Assembly (NCBI GenBank): GCA_023384455.1
Contig: JAHDWH010000028.1
Coordinates: 1-41,839, forward strand
Reading direction: 5' to 3'
DNA from: Caldilineaceae bacterium
GTDB lineage: Bacteria > Chloroflexota > Anaerolineae > Caldilineales > Caldilineaceae
DNA length: 41,839 nucleotides
Shown: positions 8,685 through 16,929 of the stretch, in pieces
How the letters are laid out: each line of letters starts with the position of its first letter
How positions within the stretch are numbered: position 1 is the first letter of the stretch
Notes under the pieces: generated by a model
Database searches by the model: none
The model's input: only the letters and a program-made list of their open reading frames with translations
Told to the model about the DNA's origin: nothing
Made by a program: the position numbers and the translations under genes

Positions 8685-9341
8685 TCACTCTTCCCCATAC
8701 CGCCCCCGCATCTCTGGCGGGAGCAGGCGGGCAATGGCGTACATCAGTTCCACGCTCTGGCGCTGGATAGCCGCGCCGTCCTCCGGGTCGCCGGTGTAGT
8801 GGATAGGCTCGCCAAAACGTACAGTGACGGGGGTGCGGCGCAGGGGGTTCTTCCACTCTTTGTGCAGGGCCGGGATGCCGATGACCGCCGAGGGGACAAG
8901 AGGCGCACCGGTCAGCGCGGCGATGCGCACGGCACCGCTTTTAGGCCGCCCCAACGGGCCGCCTTTGTTGCGCGTGCCTTCGGGGAACATCCCCAGCACT
9001 TTGCCATCCCGCACCAGTTGGATGCTGTGTTCGATGGCTGCCGTGTCGTTCTCCCCCCGGCGAATGGGAAATGCGCCCACAGAAGTAATCAGCGCGGAAA
9101 ACCAGGGCTGGAACTCGAACAGCTCCTGCTTTGCCATATAAAAAATCTGGCGGGGTGAGGCATAGCCCAGGGCCACCACATCCACGCCGCCGGGGTGATT
9201 GCAGGAAAGGACCACACCCCCGGTCTTGGGCACATTCTCCCGTCCCTCGATTGTCATCGAGCCGAGAAGGGGCATCACCCCACTCACAATCGAATGGCAG
9301 ATTTTCCAGGCAGTGGTTGAATCTTTGGGCGGCCAGGGCAT
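8685..9341 (-). CDS. 1-acylglycerol-3-phosphate O-acyltransferase-like protein (PlsC family)
   Basis: This 218-residue protein has the HX4D catalytic motif (H49-P-G-G-V-D54), the F-P-E121-G-T-R substrate motif, and GAPLVPSAVIG, as in PlsC-type acyltransferases. It probably transfers an acyl chain to lysophosphatidic acid or a similar acceptor at the inner face of the membrane. There is no clear transmembrane helix, only a hydrophobic N-terminal stretch (about 15-30). The start at 9341 has a weak RBS, so the exact N-terminus is uncertain. It is the last of a run of minus-strand genes, but 216 bases of repeats separate it from the SirB1-like gene, so it may be transcribed alone. Confidence 0.85.
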   Translation of the reverse strand: MPWPPKDSTTAWKICHSIVSGVMPLLGSMTIEGRENVPKTGGVVLSCNHPGGVDVVALGYASPRQIFYMAKQELFEFQPWFSALITSVGAFPIRRGENDTAAIEHSIQLVRDGKVLGMFPEGTRNKGGPLGRPKSGAVRIAALTGAPLVPSAVIGIPALHKEWKNPLRRTPVTVRFGEPIHYTGDPEDGAAIQRQSVELMYAIARLLPPEMRGRYGEE

Positions 9342-9396
9342 AGATGGGATTCCAGAGAAATGGGATGATGGAAGTAGAAACGCAGAGCACTGTACT

Positions 9397-9465
9397 CAGG
9401 GTGCGACGCACTCGCCAGGCATAGATTCTACTGCAAAATGGGTGTGGCGAGTGCGTCGCACCCTG
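9397..9465. repeat. 21-bp perfect inverted repeat with 27-base loop
   Basis: The arms at 9397-9417 and 9445-9465 are exact reverse complements, with GGGTGCGACGCACTCGCC at the core. It lies upstream of the acyltransferase start. It looks like a mobile-type palindromic repeat, not a terminator, because no T-run follows on either strand. Confidence 0.85.
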
Positions 9466-9522
9466 GGCCGGAGTAGATAGGCAGATTTTTATTCGTATCA
9501 ATTTGTGCGGGCGTAGCTGTTG

Positions 9523-9549
9523 TAGGGGCGTGATTTATTCACGCCCCTA
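9523..9549. repeat. Hairpin repeat downstream of the SirB1-like gene
   Basis: TAGGGGCGTGA and TCACGCCCCTA form an 11-bp stem with a 5-base loop, 8 bases past the end of the minus-strand SirB1-like gene. It could protect or end that transcript, but no U-run follows. Confidence 0.75.
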
Positions 9550-9557
9550 TCGACGAT

Positions 9558-10484
9558 TCAGTTAGCCCGCTCAATCGCGGCGCGGATGTGACCGAGCGCG
9601 GCCATCACTTCCCGCTCCTCGCTGGTGGGCGAGCGGCTATCTCCTGAGCTTGTCGAAGGATCGCCCTCCCAATAGAGACCGGGCAGGCCGGGAATCGCCG
9701 CTTCCGGCGCTTGCCAGAAGAGGTGCAGCCGATCCCGCCGGCTAAAGTAGCGGCGCAGATCGCTCTCCGCGGCCAGCATCTTCCCGTTTTGAATGTGCAG
9801 CAGCCCCCGATCCCGCCACAACTCCGGCTCGTCCGGCTCCACCAGCACCATAAAATCCAGCACTGCCAGCGCGCTGTGGAAGATATTGTTGGAGAGGTAG
9901 ACGTTACGCAGGTTGTGGAGCAGGCGCAGGAGCAGCAGCCGGGGGGAGACGGTGTATTCGGCCACCGCGGAGTGGAGGTGGACAGGCTGGCGGAAGATGC
10001 CGGTCAGGTAGGAAGAGGCTTCACTCTCCTGCACCACCGAGCGGTGGAAAGGATCGAGCAGCCAACTCCCCCTATCGTCCTGATAGCGCAGCATAAAATG
10101 GGCGGGAAAGCCCATCCCCTCCAATCGGATGCCCATCCGTCGGGCCACGGCCATATAGAGCAGGCTGAGGGTGATGGGCAGACCCCGCCGCTTCTCGATG
10201 ACCAGATGCAGGAAGCTGTTGCCCGGATCGTAGTAGTTGCCCAAATTGCCCTGAAAGCCCATCTGTTCACCCAATACGTGGAGCAGGGCGTGGGCCAGAT
10301 CGCCGCCGGTCAGCCCCGGCAAGAGACGGTCTTCGGCTTCATTGGCCAGATCGTCCAGGGCTGCCAGATAGTGCCCCACATCCAAATCCCCATCCACCAG
10401 GCCGCCGATGTGCAGGGCCAGCCGCTCTGGGTGGGCGGTCTGGGATTCCAATTCACGGGCGAAATGGCGCAGATGCTCTGTCAT
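9558..10484 (-). CDS. SirB1-family protein (transglutaminase-like plus TPR-like helices)
   Basis: The 308-residue protein has the conserved SirB1/transglutaminase-core-2 block (about 80-150): GNLGNYYDPGNSFLHLVI, then RRGLPITLSLLYMAVARRMG and GMGFPAHFMLRY. A helical TPR-like region follows (about 185-255). The biochemical role of the family is unsettled. Its ATG overlaps the stop of the upstream 610-residue gene by four bases (ATGA), so the two are translationally coupled. Near the C-terminus, residues 275-281 (DPSTSSG) are encoded by a small dispersed repeat (9642-9660), apparently inserted in frame in a surface loop. Confidence 0.8.
   Translation of the reverse strand: MTEHLRHFARELESQTAHPERLALHIGGLVDGDLDVGHYLAALDDLANEAEDRLLPGLTGGDLAHALLHVLGEQMGFQGNLGNYYDPGNSFLHLVIEKRRGLPITLSLLYMAVARRMGIRLEGMGFPAHFMLRYQDDRGSWLLDPFHRSVVQESEASSYLTGIFRQPVHLHSAVAEYTVSPRLLLLRLLHNLRNVYLSNNIFHSALAVLDFMVLVEPDEPELWRDRGLLHIQNGKMLAAESDLRRYFSRRDRLHLFWQAPEAAIPGLPGLYWEGDPSTSSGDSRSPTSEEREVMAALGHIRAAIERAN
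9642..9660 (-). repeat. Short dispersed repeat CCTTCGACAAGCTCAGG inside a coding region
   Basis: On the minus strand this reads TCCTTCGACAAGCTCAGGA and codes for DPSTSSG in the SirB1-like protein. A near-identical copy (CCCTTCGACAGGCTCAGGA) lies in intergenic DNA at 14207-14225. Confidence 0.75.
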
Positions 10485-12313
10485 CCTACACCTTCTGTCG
10501 ATTGGGCTGTGCGTGTCCGGGCCAAGTGGGATTGGCGCTCAATCTCCTGGCGCAGAATGCGGCGGGCCACGGGAATGGTAGTGGCGTAGGTGGCATCCAC
10601 GCCCATATAGCTCAGGCTTTTGCTCAGTAGGGTCTGGCGGCGGCTGATAGGCGTGTCGCTGGCGTAGTGGAGAACGCCGATGTCATAGGGGGCGTTGATA
10701 AAAATGTTGACGATTTCGTTGAGCGGGTGGCGTTTGGGATAGATGTCCTCGTAGATAGCGCTCAGGTAGGGGCCAGCCTCCATCTCGATGTCTGTGTAGC
10801 TCTCCTCGTAGAAGACGTGCATAAAGCTGCGGTTTTGCAGAAAAGTACCCCGCACAGTGACCGATTTCTGGTTGTCAAAGACTGTGCCGTAGCGCAGATA
10901 GGGGGCCACATCCACGGCTGTGAAGCAGTTGCGGAAGAGGAATGTGTTTTTGGAGTGTTCGTCGTAGACGACGTTGGGGATCATCACATCCCCCACCCGC
11001 CCGTTGAGGGTGGCGGCTTTGCCAATAATATAGACACCCAGCAGGTCGCTGACAGCTGTACTCACCTGGCTGAAGACGTGATAGGCGGCCATGCCCAGGG
11101 GGTAGTCGATGTTGAGAATCAGGGCATTGCTGGCTTTGAGCAGGGCGATCTCCTCGGCGGTGAAGTCGCCCAGCCGGGGGTCCAACCATTCCGTGCGCAG
11201 TTGGGAAATCTCCACTATCTGGGCTTCTACATCCAAACAGTGGGGGTCGCGCATCCGCTGCAAACCGATTCCAGCCTCGTATTTGGCAAACTGGGCCTGG
11301 GTCTGACGGGCAAACGGGCCGTGGTTCAGATAGAAGCGCGAGGCGTAGTAGAGCAGATTGCCCACCTGCTCCGGTGCTTCGTCCAGCAGACGGCGATACT
11401 CCTCATCCAGACCTTCCGGTCGCTCGCGCACCAGCAGATCGATAATATGCTGGCCCTCTTGTCGGACAAAGCCGGAAAAGAGATTGGCTAAACTGTGGGT
11501 GTTGCTGCTGACAAAGTAGAGAGGACGATCCCCAAGTTCTAATTCGTGGGTGGCGTCCAACCGCTGCCACCAGAGCTGCACCGAACGGCGGTAGTCGCTC
11601 AGTCCGCTGCCCAGCACATTGACCCGGGTGTCCATACGCTGGGTGACGGCTTTGCGCAAATTCTCCACCAGTTCCCAGCCCGGCCAAAGGGTACAGAGCA
11701 TCTCGAAGTCGCTCTCGCTAAGTTCCAGTGTCGCGCGGATACGTTCCTTGCGTTTGGCTGTCAGAAACGCCTCGCTAGCCAGCGGCGCGCTGTCGCTGGG
11801 TGGTCTTCCTTCGGTAGTTGTAGCCGTTGCCTGCCCCAAATCGGCCAATAGCGTGCGGTTGTGGTTGAGCTTCTGGTGCAGTTTATTCCACTCGATCTGA
11901 TAGGCAACCATTGTGGGAACCATATCGTCGATGTCGCTGACGCTGGTAATGAAGGCGGCCAGGATATGTCGGTTCTCTTGGTAGTAGAGTTTGCGCCGTC
12001 GGGCACGGGCCGCCACCGCGCGCCACGTCTCCACATCCGGGTAGCCCCGCCGCTGGAAAACCTCCTCCATCTGGCCCATCACCACCAGGGATACATCCGG
12101 GAAGCAGGCGGGCAGACGTAGCGCGGCATAGGTCAGCGCGGTCACGTCGATTTCCAGACTCTCGGCCCGGTGGTGCAGGCTGGAATTGATGCCCGCGTGG
12201 CTCTCTTCCAGGCTGCGCAGACGGATGGGTCCGCTGCTGCGCAGGAGGGAATAGATGGTGCGGATGTAAAGTTCGATCTCTTCGTTGCCGGCCGCGGGTG
12301 TGGTGCGATCCAT
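10481..12313 (-). CDS. Uncharacterised 610-residue protein with phosphorylase-like C-terminal motifs
   Basis: I do not recognise the family. ATG 12313 (MDRTTPAAG) is chosen because the frame beyond it runs into a heptanucleotide tandem repeat that is open in every frame. There is no signal peptide or membrane helix. The N-terminal two-thirds look helical and polar ([37 protein letters not shown]). In the C-terminal third, residues 426-446 contain [19 protein letters not shown], followed by [11 protein letters not shown] and then [15 protein letters not shown] (508-522). This order recalls nucleoside phosphorylases: a Gly-rich phosphate loop with GDV, a GTF segment, then the EMES ribose-binding motif. 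That link is a weak visual inference. The gene is coupled by ATGA overlap to the SirB1-like gene. Confidence 0.75.
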   Translation of the reverse strand: MDRTTPAAGNEEIELYIRTIYSLLRSSGPIRLRSLEESHAGINSSLHHRAESLEIDVTALTYAALRLPACFPDVSLVVMGQMEEVFQRRGYPDVETWRAVAARARRRKLYYQENRHILAAFITSVSDIDDMVPTMVAYQIEWNKLHQKLNHNRTLLADLGQATATTTEGRPPSDSAPLASEAFLTAKRKERIRATLELSESDFEMLCTLWPGWELVENLRKAVTQRMDTRVNVLGSGLSDYRRSVQLWWQRLDATHELELGDRPLYFVSSNTHSLANLFSGFVRQEGQHIIDLLVRERPEGLDEEYRRLLDEAPEQVGNLLYYASRFYLNHGPFARQTQAQFAKYEAGIGLQRMRDPHCLDVEAQIVEISQLRTEWLDPRLGDFTAEEIALLKASNALILNIDYPLGMAAYHVFSQVSTAVSDLLGVYIIGKAATLNGRVGDVMIPNVVYDEHSKNTFLFRNCFTAVDVAPYLRYGTVFDNQKSVTVRGTFLQNRSFMHVFYEESYTDIEMEAGPYLSAIYEDIYPKRHPLNEIVNIFINAPYDIGVLHYASDTPISRRQTLLSKSLSYMGVDATYATTIPVARRILRQEIERQSHLARTRTAQSTEGVG

Positions 12314-12397
12314 AGCTGGGATATGTCCTGTGCAGAGTAGCAGTTGTCTGCTGATTAAAGTACCACCAGCGGGGGTTTCTGGCAAGGGGAGGGGGGC

Positions 12398-12518
12398 GGG
12401 GATTGGGGATTGGGGACTGGGGATCGGGGATTGGGGACTGGGGATCGGGGATTGGGGACTGGGGACTGGGGACTGGGGACTGGGGACTGGGGATCGGAAT
12501 GTCCGATCCCCAGTCCCC
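12398..12518. repeat. Heptanucleotide G-run tandem repeat with terminal 17-bp hairpin
   Basis: Fourteen consecutive 7-base units of GGGGATT, GGGGACT or GGGGATC fill 12398-12495. The plus strand is thus a long series of G4 runs spaced by three bases, ideal for G-quadruplex formation. The array ends in a perfect 17-bp hairpin (12482-12498 with 12502-12518). Because 7 and 3 share no factor, the array stays open in every frame and creates false ORF extensions. It lies between the DUF72 gene and the 610-residue gene. Confidence 0.9.
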
Positions 12519-12529
12519 AATCTCAAATC

Positions 12530-13387
12530 TCAAAACAGAGTAAGCTGACCAGTGGATGCAGAATCGTCGTTCTCGGCCACAACCATCTCCGGCGACCAGT
12601 CGGGCAGGGGGTGGCGGGCGTGGATGCGTTCACGCAGGCGGCGCATAGAGGCCGGGGAGTGACCTTCCAGGGTGTTGTGGGTGTAACAGTAGACAGGGAC
12701 GCCTTTTTGCAAAAGGCTGACGATCCGCGCCGCCCACAGGTCCAGAATCTCGTCCTGAGGGCGCTGGAGTTCCCGGTCATTGGGCAGGGGTTCGCTGTCG
12801 TTGCCGATCAGCCGCAGAAAGAGCCAGGGCGCAGCGGACTCCTCCCAGGCGGCGAAGAAGTCGTCGCTCCCCGTACGCTCCACCACCACCAGCCCCATCC
12901 CCCGTTCGCTCAGAAAGCGGGCAAAGGCCGGGGTCATCAGGTCCGCCGAGCGCACTTCCACGCCAAAGGGCAGCCCGTCCAACTCCCCGGCCAGCCAGTC
13001 CAGATAGCCCGCCAGCACCCGCCCCTCCCGTGCCCGGCTGAAGCTGGCCGGGAATTGGAGAAAGCCGGGCGCGGCTGCCGTCCCCAGGGAACGCAGCACA
13101 TCCAAAAAGGCCAGGCTCGCCTGCTTGCAATCTACCAGCCGCCGCTCGTGGGTGATCAGCCGGGGCGCTTTCAGGCTGAAAGTGAAGCCCGGCGGCACGC
13201 TCTCCACCCACTGCACAAGGGTCGAAGGCGCGGGCAGACCGTAGAAGCTGGTGTTGACCTCCACGCTGTTGGCTTGGGTGGCATACCAGGCCAACCGATC
13301 CCGGTCCGCCAGACCGTCGGGATAGAAGACGCCCTGCCAGTCGGGGAAGGTCCAAGAGGCTGTGCCGAGAAAGAAGGGTGTGGTCAT
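12530..13387 (-). CDS. DUF72 (YecE-family) protein with a clamp-binding-like C-terminus
   Basis: The 285-residue protein shows the DUF72 TIM-barrel pattern: [12 protein letters not shown] at the start, [45 protein letters not shown] and the C-terminal [19 protein letters not shown]. The molecular function of the family is unknown. The last five residues are Q281-L-T-L-F285, close to the QL[S/D]LF peptide by which many DNA-repair proteins bind the DNA polymerase sliding clamp. It is followed downstream on the same strand by the G-rich tandem repeat and the 610-residue gene, with the SRPBCC gene upstream. Confidence 0.88.
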   Translation of the reverse strand: MTTPFFLGTASWTFPDWQGVFYPDGLADRDRLAWYATQANSVEVNTSFYGLPAPSTLVQWVESVPPGFTFSLKAPRLITHERRLVDCKQASLAFLDVLRSLGTAAAPGFLQFPASFSRAREGRVLAGYLDWLAGELDGLPFGVEVRSADLMTPAFARFLSERGMGLVVVERTGSDDFFAAWEESAAPWLFLRLIGNDSEPLPNDRELQRPQDEILDLWAARIVSLLQKGVPVYCYTHNTLEGHSPASMRRLRERIHARHPLPDWSPEMVVAENDDSASTGQLTLF

Positions 13388-13426
13388 CGATCCGTGTTCA
13401 TCTCCAGATGGGCATACAAGAAAAAT

Positions 13427-13879
13427 TCAGTTGGCGTCACCCGCCAGCGCGCGCCGGGTGGCCCAGGCGCGCCAGGCAAAGAGGAGTGTCAGGCCCGGTT
13501 TGCCGAAGAGCAGGCGGCTGAGCAGCCCCTTCAGCCCCGGCGCGTATTGATAGTCGATCTGTTCGCTGATTTGGGTTGTGTTGGTATCCAGCGCGGCGAA
13601 AGAATGGGTATGCTTCCAATAGGCCAGAGGTCCGCGCTCCTGGGTGTCGGTGAAGCCGTGGAGGCTGACGCCGCTGTGTACAGCTCGCCAGCGAATTGGC
13701 AGGAGACCTATCCACAGGGTAAACTCAGAGAGAGAGCCTTCGCCCAGGGGATCGACCCGATGTAACTGGGCAAAAATGGGGGGTGGGTTGAGCTTTTTCA
13801 GCGCGCGGGTGTCGTTGTGAAAGGCGGCGACTCTTTCCAGCGGCGCAGGAACGGTAAAAGATGTGTCAAAAGTTGGCAT
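13427..13879 (-). CDS. SRPBCC-fold (polyketide cyclase/START-like) protein
   Basis: This 150-residue protein has the pattern of the polyketide_cyc2 group: an N-terminal strand TSFTVPAPLERVAAFHNDT, a central sheet with GLLPIRWRAVHSGV and ISEQIDYQYAPGLKGLL, and a C-terminal amphipathic helix (about 120-145). Members bind hydrophobic ligands; the ligand here is unknown. ATG 13879 is chosen because GAGGAGG sits just upstream and the longer frame runs through repeat DNA. It is first in the minus-strand run that continues with the DUF72 gene 39 bases downstream, so they may share a transcript. Confidence 0.8.
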   Translation of the reverse strand: MPTFDTSFTVPAPLERVAAFHNDTRALKKLNPPPIFAQLHRVDPLGEGSLSEFTLWIGLLPIRWRAVHSGVSLHGFTDTQERGPLAYWKHTHSFAALDTNTTQISEQIDYQYAPGLKGLLSRLLFGKPGLTLLFAWRAWATRRALAGDAN

Positions 13880-13911
13880 TGATTCCTCCTCAACGCAAAG
13901 GGCGATGAAAG

Positions 13912-13975
13912 GTAACTGCTCACCCCCACCCAGCCTCCCCCACCGTGGGGGAGGAGTCGATCCACTTCCCTCCCT
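13912..13975 (+). repeat. GTAACTG-TIR repeat, left half only
   Basis: The left end GTAACTGCTCACCCC and the first hairpin CCCCCACCGTGGGGG are intact. Similarity stops after CCCTCCCT. The rest of the 479-base gap (13880-14358) holds unrelated low-G+C repeat DNA. Confidence 0.75.
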
Positions 13976-14047
13976 AGCAGCCTGCCGGAGTAGCACAGAA
14001 TAGAACGCGGATGTGGAGAAAAGTACGGAAAAAACCGGATTTTTCTC

Positions 14048-14170
14048 GTAACTACTCAGCCAACGACAGAAATAACCACTGAATACACAGAATACGCGGA
14101 AATTTTTCGCTTTTTTCAGTGTGTTCCGTGTCTTCCGTGGTTAATAAGCCGTGGATGCCTGAACAGTTAC
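14048..14170. repeat. Second element with GTAACTG-type ends but a different interior (123 bp)
   Basis: It starts GTAACTACTCAGCC and ends CTGAACAGTTAC, the same inverted ends as the G/C-rich family. Its interior is AT-richer and is itself an imperfect inverted repeat (CCACTGAATACACAGAATACG against TTCCGTGTCTTCCGTGG). No coding potential was seen. It occupies much of the 479-base gene-free stretch between the SRPBCC and sulfatase genes. Confidence 0.6.
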
Positions 14171-14206
14171 TTTTTTTCGATTTTATCCGCGAAAATCAGC
14201 CCTTTC

Positions 14207-14225
14207 CCTTCGACAGGCTCAGGAC
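14207..14225 (+). repeat. Short dispersed repeat CCTTCGACAGGCTCAGG, intergenic copy
   Basis: Reads CCCTTCGACAGGCTCAGGA, 17 of 19 bases identical to the reverse complement of the copy inside the SirB1-like gene at 9642-9660. Confidence 0.75.
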
Positions 14226-14358
14226 ACCGCCGCGTCATCCGCGTTCTATGTCTTCTTCCGCCGGGCTGTAATAGCATTAACGATTTTAGCGTAATTCGCG
14301 TAATTGCACAATTTTTGCACAGGTAAATTCAACAATCCGTTGCTGTGAAGGAGTTCCT

Positions 14359-15777
14359 ATGCCCGATTCCCGACCCAATATCCTCTTTATTATGTCCGAC
14401 GACCACGCCTCCCACGCGATGAGCTGCTACGGCAGCCGCATCAATCAGACCCCCAATCTGGACCGCATCGCCGAGGGGGGGATGCGCTTTGACAACTGCT
14501 TCTGCACCAACTCCATCTGTGCCCCCAGCCGGGCGGTGATTTTGACGGGCACGTACAATCACATCAACGGTGTGACGACCCTCGACTCGAATCTGGACGG
14601 ACGCCAGGTGACAATGCCCAAACTGTTGCAGGCCGCGGGCTACCAGACGGCGATGATCGGCAAATGGCATCTGGGCCACGGCGGCCACGCGGACCCGACG
14701 GGCTTTGACTATTGGAATGTACTGCCCGGTCAGGGCCTCTATCACAACCCGGAAATGATCGAAATGGGGGAGCGCAAAGTCTTTCCCGGCTATGCCACCG
14801 ACCTGATCACCGACTTCTCCCTGGACTGGCTGGGCCAGCGGGACACCGAACGCCCCTTCTTTCTGATGTGCCACCACAAAGCCCCCCACCGCCCCTGGCA
14901 ACCGGACGATAAACACGCATTGCTATATGAAAATGAAGAGATTCCCTACCCGGAGACCTTCAACGACGACTACAGCAACCGGGCCGTAGCCGCAGCCGCA
15001 GCTAAAATGCGTATCGACCGGGATATGACCCTGACCGATCTCAAACAGCCCACGCCAGAGGGCTTGACGCCGGAGGAGGAGAAGAAGTGGAAATACCAGC
15101 GCTACATCAAAGACTATCTGCGTTGCGTGGCCTCCATCGACGACAATGTGGGCCGCCTGCTCGATTGGCTGGAAGCCGAGGGGCTGGCCGAGAATACGAT
15201 CGTCGTCTACACGTCGGATCAGGGCTTCTTTCTGGGGGATCACGGCTGGTATGACAAGCGTTTTATGTACGAGGAATCCCTGCGCATGCCCTTTGTCATC
15301 CGCTATCCCCGTTCCATCGCGCCGGGTTCGGTCAACGAGCAGATGATTCTCAATGTGGATTTTGCCTCCACTTTTCTGGACTACGCGGGGGTAGCCATCC
15401 CGGAACACTTTCAGGGCAGCACATTCCGCGCCCTATTGGAAGGCACGACACCGGACAACTGGCAATCTTCGATGTATTATCGCTATTGGATGCACCTGGC
15501 CCACCATCACGTCTACGCCCATTACGGCGTGCGCACCCTGGGCCACAAGCTCATCTACTATTACGCCGACGGGCTGGGCCAGCCGGGTGCAATCGACGAT
15601 TCCAAAGAGCCGGAATGGGAGCTTTTCGATCTGGAAAGAGACCCCTACGAGCTGATGAATGTCTACAACCACCCGGCCTATGCGGGGGTGAAGGCGGAAC
15701 TGACCGGGGAGCTTCATCGTTTACAGGCCAAAGTGGGGGATACACCCTACGCTCACCCGTCGGCCCGGGGGATGTAG
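14359..15777 (+). CDS. Sulfatase (Cys-type, formylglycine-dependent)
   Basis: The 472-residue protein starts with PNILFIMSDDHASHAMSCYG, giving the metal-binding Asp pair. The sulfatase signature is C54-A-P-S-R58, in which C54 must be converted to formylglycine. GKWHLGHGG, HHKAPHRPW and YTSDQGFFLGDHGWYDK complete the active site. It probably hydrolyses a sulfate ester, as in sulfated polysaccharides or choline sulfate; the substrate is not readable. No signal peptide is visible, so it is probably cytoplasmic. AAGGAG precedes the ATG. A radical SAM protein resembling anaerobic sulfatase-maturating enzymes lies at 37685-39043 and may activate it. A 15-bp inverted repeat follows the stop. Confidence 0.93.
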   Translation: MPDSRPNILFIMSDDHASHAMSCYGSRINQTPNLDRIAEGGMRFDNCFCTNSICAPSRAVILTGTYNHINGVTTLDSNLDGRQVTMPKLLQAAGYQTAMIGKWHLGHGGHADPTGFDYWNVLPGQGLYHNPEMIEMGERKVFPGYATDLITDFSLDWLGQRDTERPFFLMCHHKAPHRPWQPDDKHALLYENEEIPYPETFNDDYSNRAVAAAAAKMRIDRDMTLTDLKQPTPEGLTPEEEKKWKYQRYIKDYLRCVASIDDNVGRLLDWLEAEGLAENTIVVYTSDQGFFLGDHGWYDKRFMYEESLRMPFVIRYPRSIAPGSVNEQMILNVDFASTFLDYAGVAIPEHFQGSTFRALLEGTTPDNWQSSMYYRYWMHLAHHHVYAHYGVRTLGHKLIYYYADGLGQPGAIDDSKEPEWELFDLERDPYELMNVYNHPAYAGVKAELTGELHRLQAKVGDTPYAHPSARGM

Positions 15778-15804
15778 GCAGATTGCCGATTTTGCGCCGA
15801 CAGG

Positions 15805-15838
15805 AGAAGTTCGACTTTTTCGGAAAAGTCGAACTTCT
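15805..15838. repeat. 15-bp perfect inverted repeat
   Basis: AGAAGTTCGACTTTT and AAAAGTCGAACTTCT enclose the 4-base loop TCGG. It lies between the sulfatase stop and the lipoprotein start. The stem could stop transcription, but no T-run follows it, so it is listed as a repeat. Confidence 0.8.
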
Positions 15839-15865
15839 GACCAATCAGATTCAGGAGCAGAGACC

Positions 15866-16837
15866 GTGACCGTTCCCAATAGAAATCGTAGAGCAGTGCG
15901 TATGGTGTGGTTGCTTGTGGCTGGCCTGCTCCTCGCCGGCTGTGTCCATCCCGGAAGTTCCTACCACCGGGAGCAGATGGGGCAGATCGGCCAGAACCCG
16001 GCGGTAGTGGTGACGATTGCGCCCACCTACACGCCCACTGCCGAGCAGGTGGTGATCACCCAGCCAACAGAAAAACCAACAGAGACAGCGACAGACGCGC
16101 CCACAGAGATACCCACGGCCACGGCCACAGAAGCCGCAGTGTCAGTGGCCGCCGCCGGGCAGCCCACGGCCATTGCAACCGCCACAGCCACAGGTCTACC
16201 GGCAACGGCCACAACAGCGCCCCGTGCCCGGCCTACAGCCACACCCACGCCCAGGCCCACGCCGACTGTCCTCATCCCCAACGGCTTTACAAAACAGACG
16301 GACAGTGTGCGGGGCTACTCCCTGGCCCTGCCCCGGGGTTATACGCTGCTCGATCTGCGCAGCGCCCAGTTCCGCAACCTGGCCAACGCCATTGGTATGG
16401 GCGGCCAGATGACAGCCTTGAACGAATTTCTGGACTCACCCGCGGGCCAGTCTGTGGGCATTCTGGCCGCGTCCGACATAGCCACAATGATTTTTGGCGG
16501 CCTGCCCTCCATTGCCCAGGTGATGGTAGTGGATGCCAAGGGCGCCAGCCAGGATACGGCCCAGGTCTCTGTGGAGAGTCTGTTGTCGGGTCAGGGCGGT
16601 TTTCTGAGCAATCCGGTAATCGGGAAAATGGAGAATGTGACCGTCAACAATCTGCCGGCTGTGCGGGCTACAGTCACCGGCACGCTGGCCGGGTCCAACC
16701 GGCCAATGGCGGGCAAAGTGGTGGGGTTGCTGGCCAACGACAAGTTTTTCGTGCTGATTCAGTTGACAGAATCCACAAAGTGGGCGACCAAAGAGGGTCT
16801 CTTCGACCAGATTATCGGGACATTCCGACCGGAATAG
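15866..16837 (+). CDS. Lipoprotein with Thr/Pro-rich linker, function unknown
   Basis: The 323-residue protein has an N-terminal signal with lipobox LLAGC (C26), so it should be lipid-anchored outside the membrane. Residues about 50-135 are a low-complexity Thr/Pro/Ala linker (TPTPRPTPT and similar), probably a flexible spacer. The C-terminal domain (about 140-323) starts with a segment resembling a PsbP-like or photosystem-associated fold (DSVRGYSLALPRGYTLLDL, ending FDQIIGTFRPE), where a small domain often contains a Y-S-L-x-x-P opening. That resemblance is tentative. A strong terminator follows. Nothing ties it functionally to the sulfatase beyond adjacency. Confidence 0.8.
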   Translation: MTVPNRNRRAVRMVWLLVAGLLLAGCVHPGSSYHREQMGQIGQNPAVVVTIAPTYTPTAEQVVITQPTEKPTETATDAPTEIPTATATEAAVSVAAAGQPTAIATATATGLPATATTAPRARPTATPTPRPTPTVLIPNGFTKQTDSVRGYSLALPRGYTLLDLRSAQFRNLANAIGMGGQMTALNEFLDSPAGQSVGILAASDIATMIFGGLPSIAQVMVVDAKGASQDTAQVSVESLLSGQGGFLSNPVIGKMENVTVNNLPAVRATVTGTLAGSNRPMAGKVVGLLANDKFFVLIQLTESTKWATKEGLFDQIIGTFRPE

Positions 16838-16863
16838 AAGAGCAATCTGCCTTCATAAAGTAC

Positions 16864-16894
16864 AAAAAAGGACCCGACATTGTCGGGTCCTTTT
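16864..16894. terminator. Bidirectional terminator between the lipoprotein and cold-shock genes
   Basis: GGACCCGACA and TGTCGGGTCC form a 10-bp perfect stem flanked by an A-run and a T-run. It serves the convergent genes on either side. Confidence 0.88.
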
Positions 16895-16929
16895 GGTCTT
16901 CGACTGAGGGTTATCTCAGAACGAAATTG

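Noticed and set aside
10667..11491. Plus-strand open frame of 274 codons
   Set aside because: Lies fully inside the minus-strand 610-residue gene, has no RBS and a composition typical of a shadow.
12398..12495. CRISPR array
   Set aside because: Units are seven bases with no spacers and no cas genes nearby; it is a simple tandem repeat.
12314..12526. N-terminal extension of the 610-residue protein (SPQSPIP repeats)
   Set aside because: The extension is only the translated tandem repeat; the family-like sequence starts after ATG 12313.
12410..13765. Plus-strand open frame of 451 codons
   Set aside because: Begins in the heptanucleotide array, which is open in every frame, and then runs antisense to DUF72 and SRPBCC genes.
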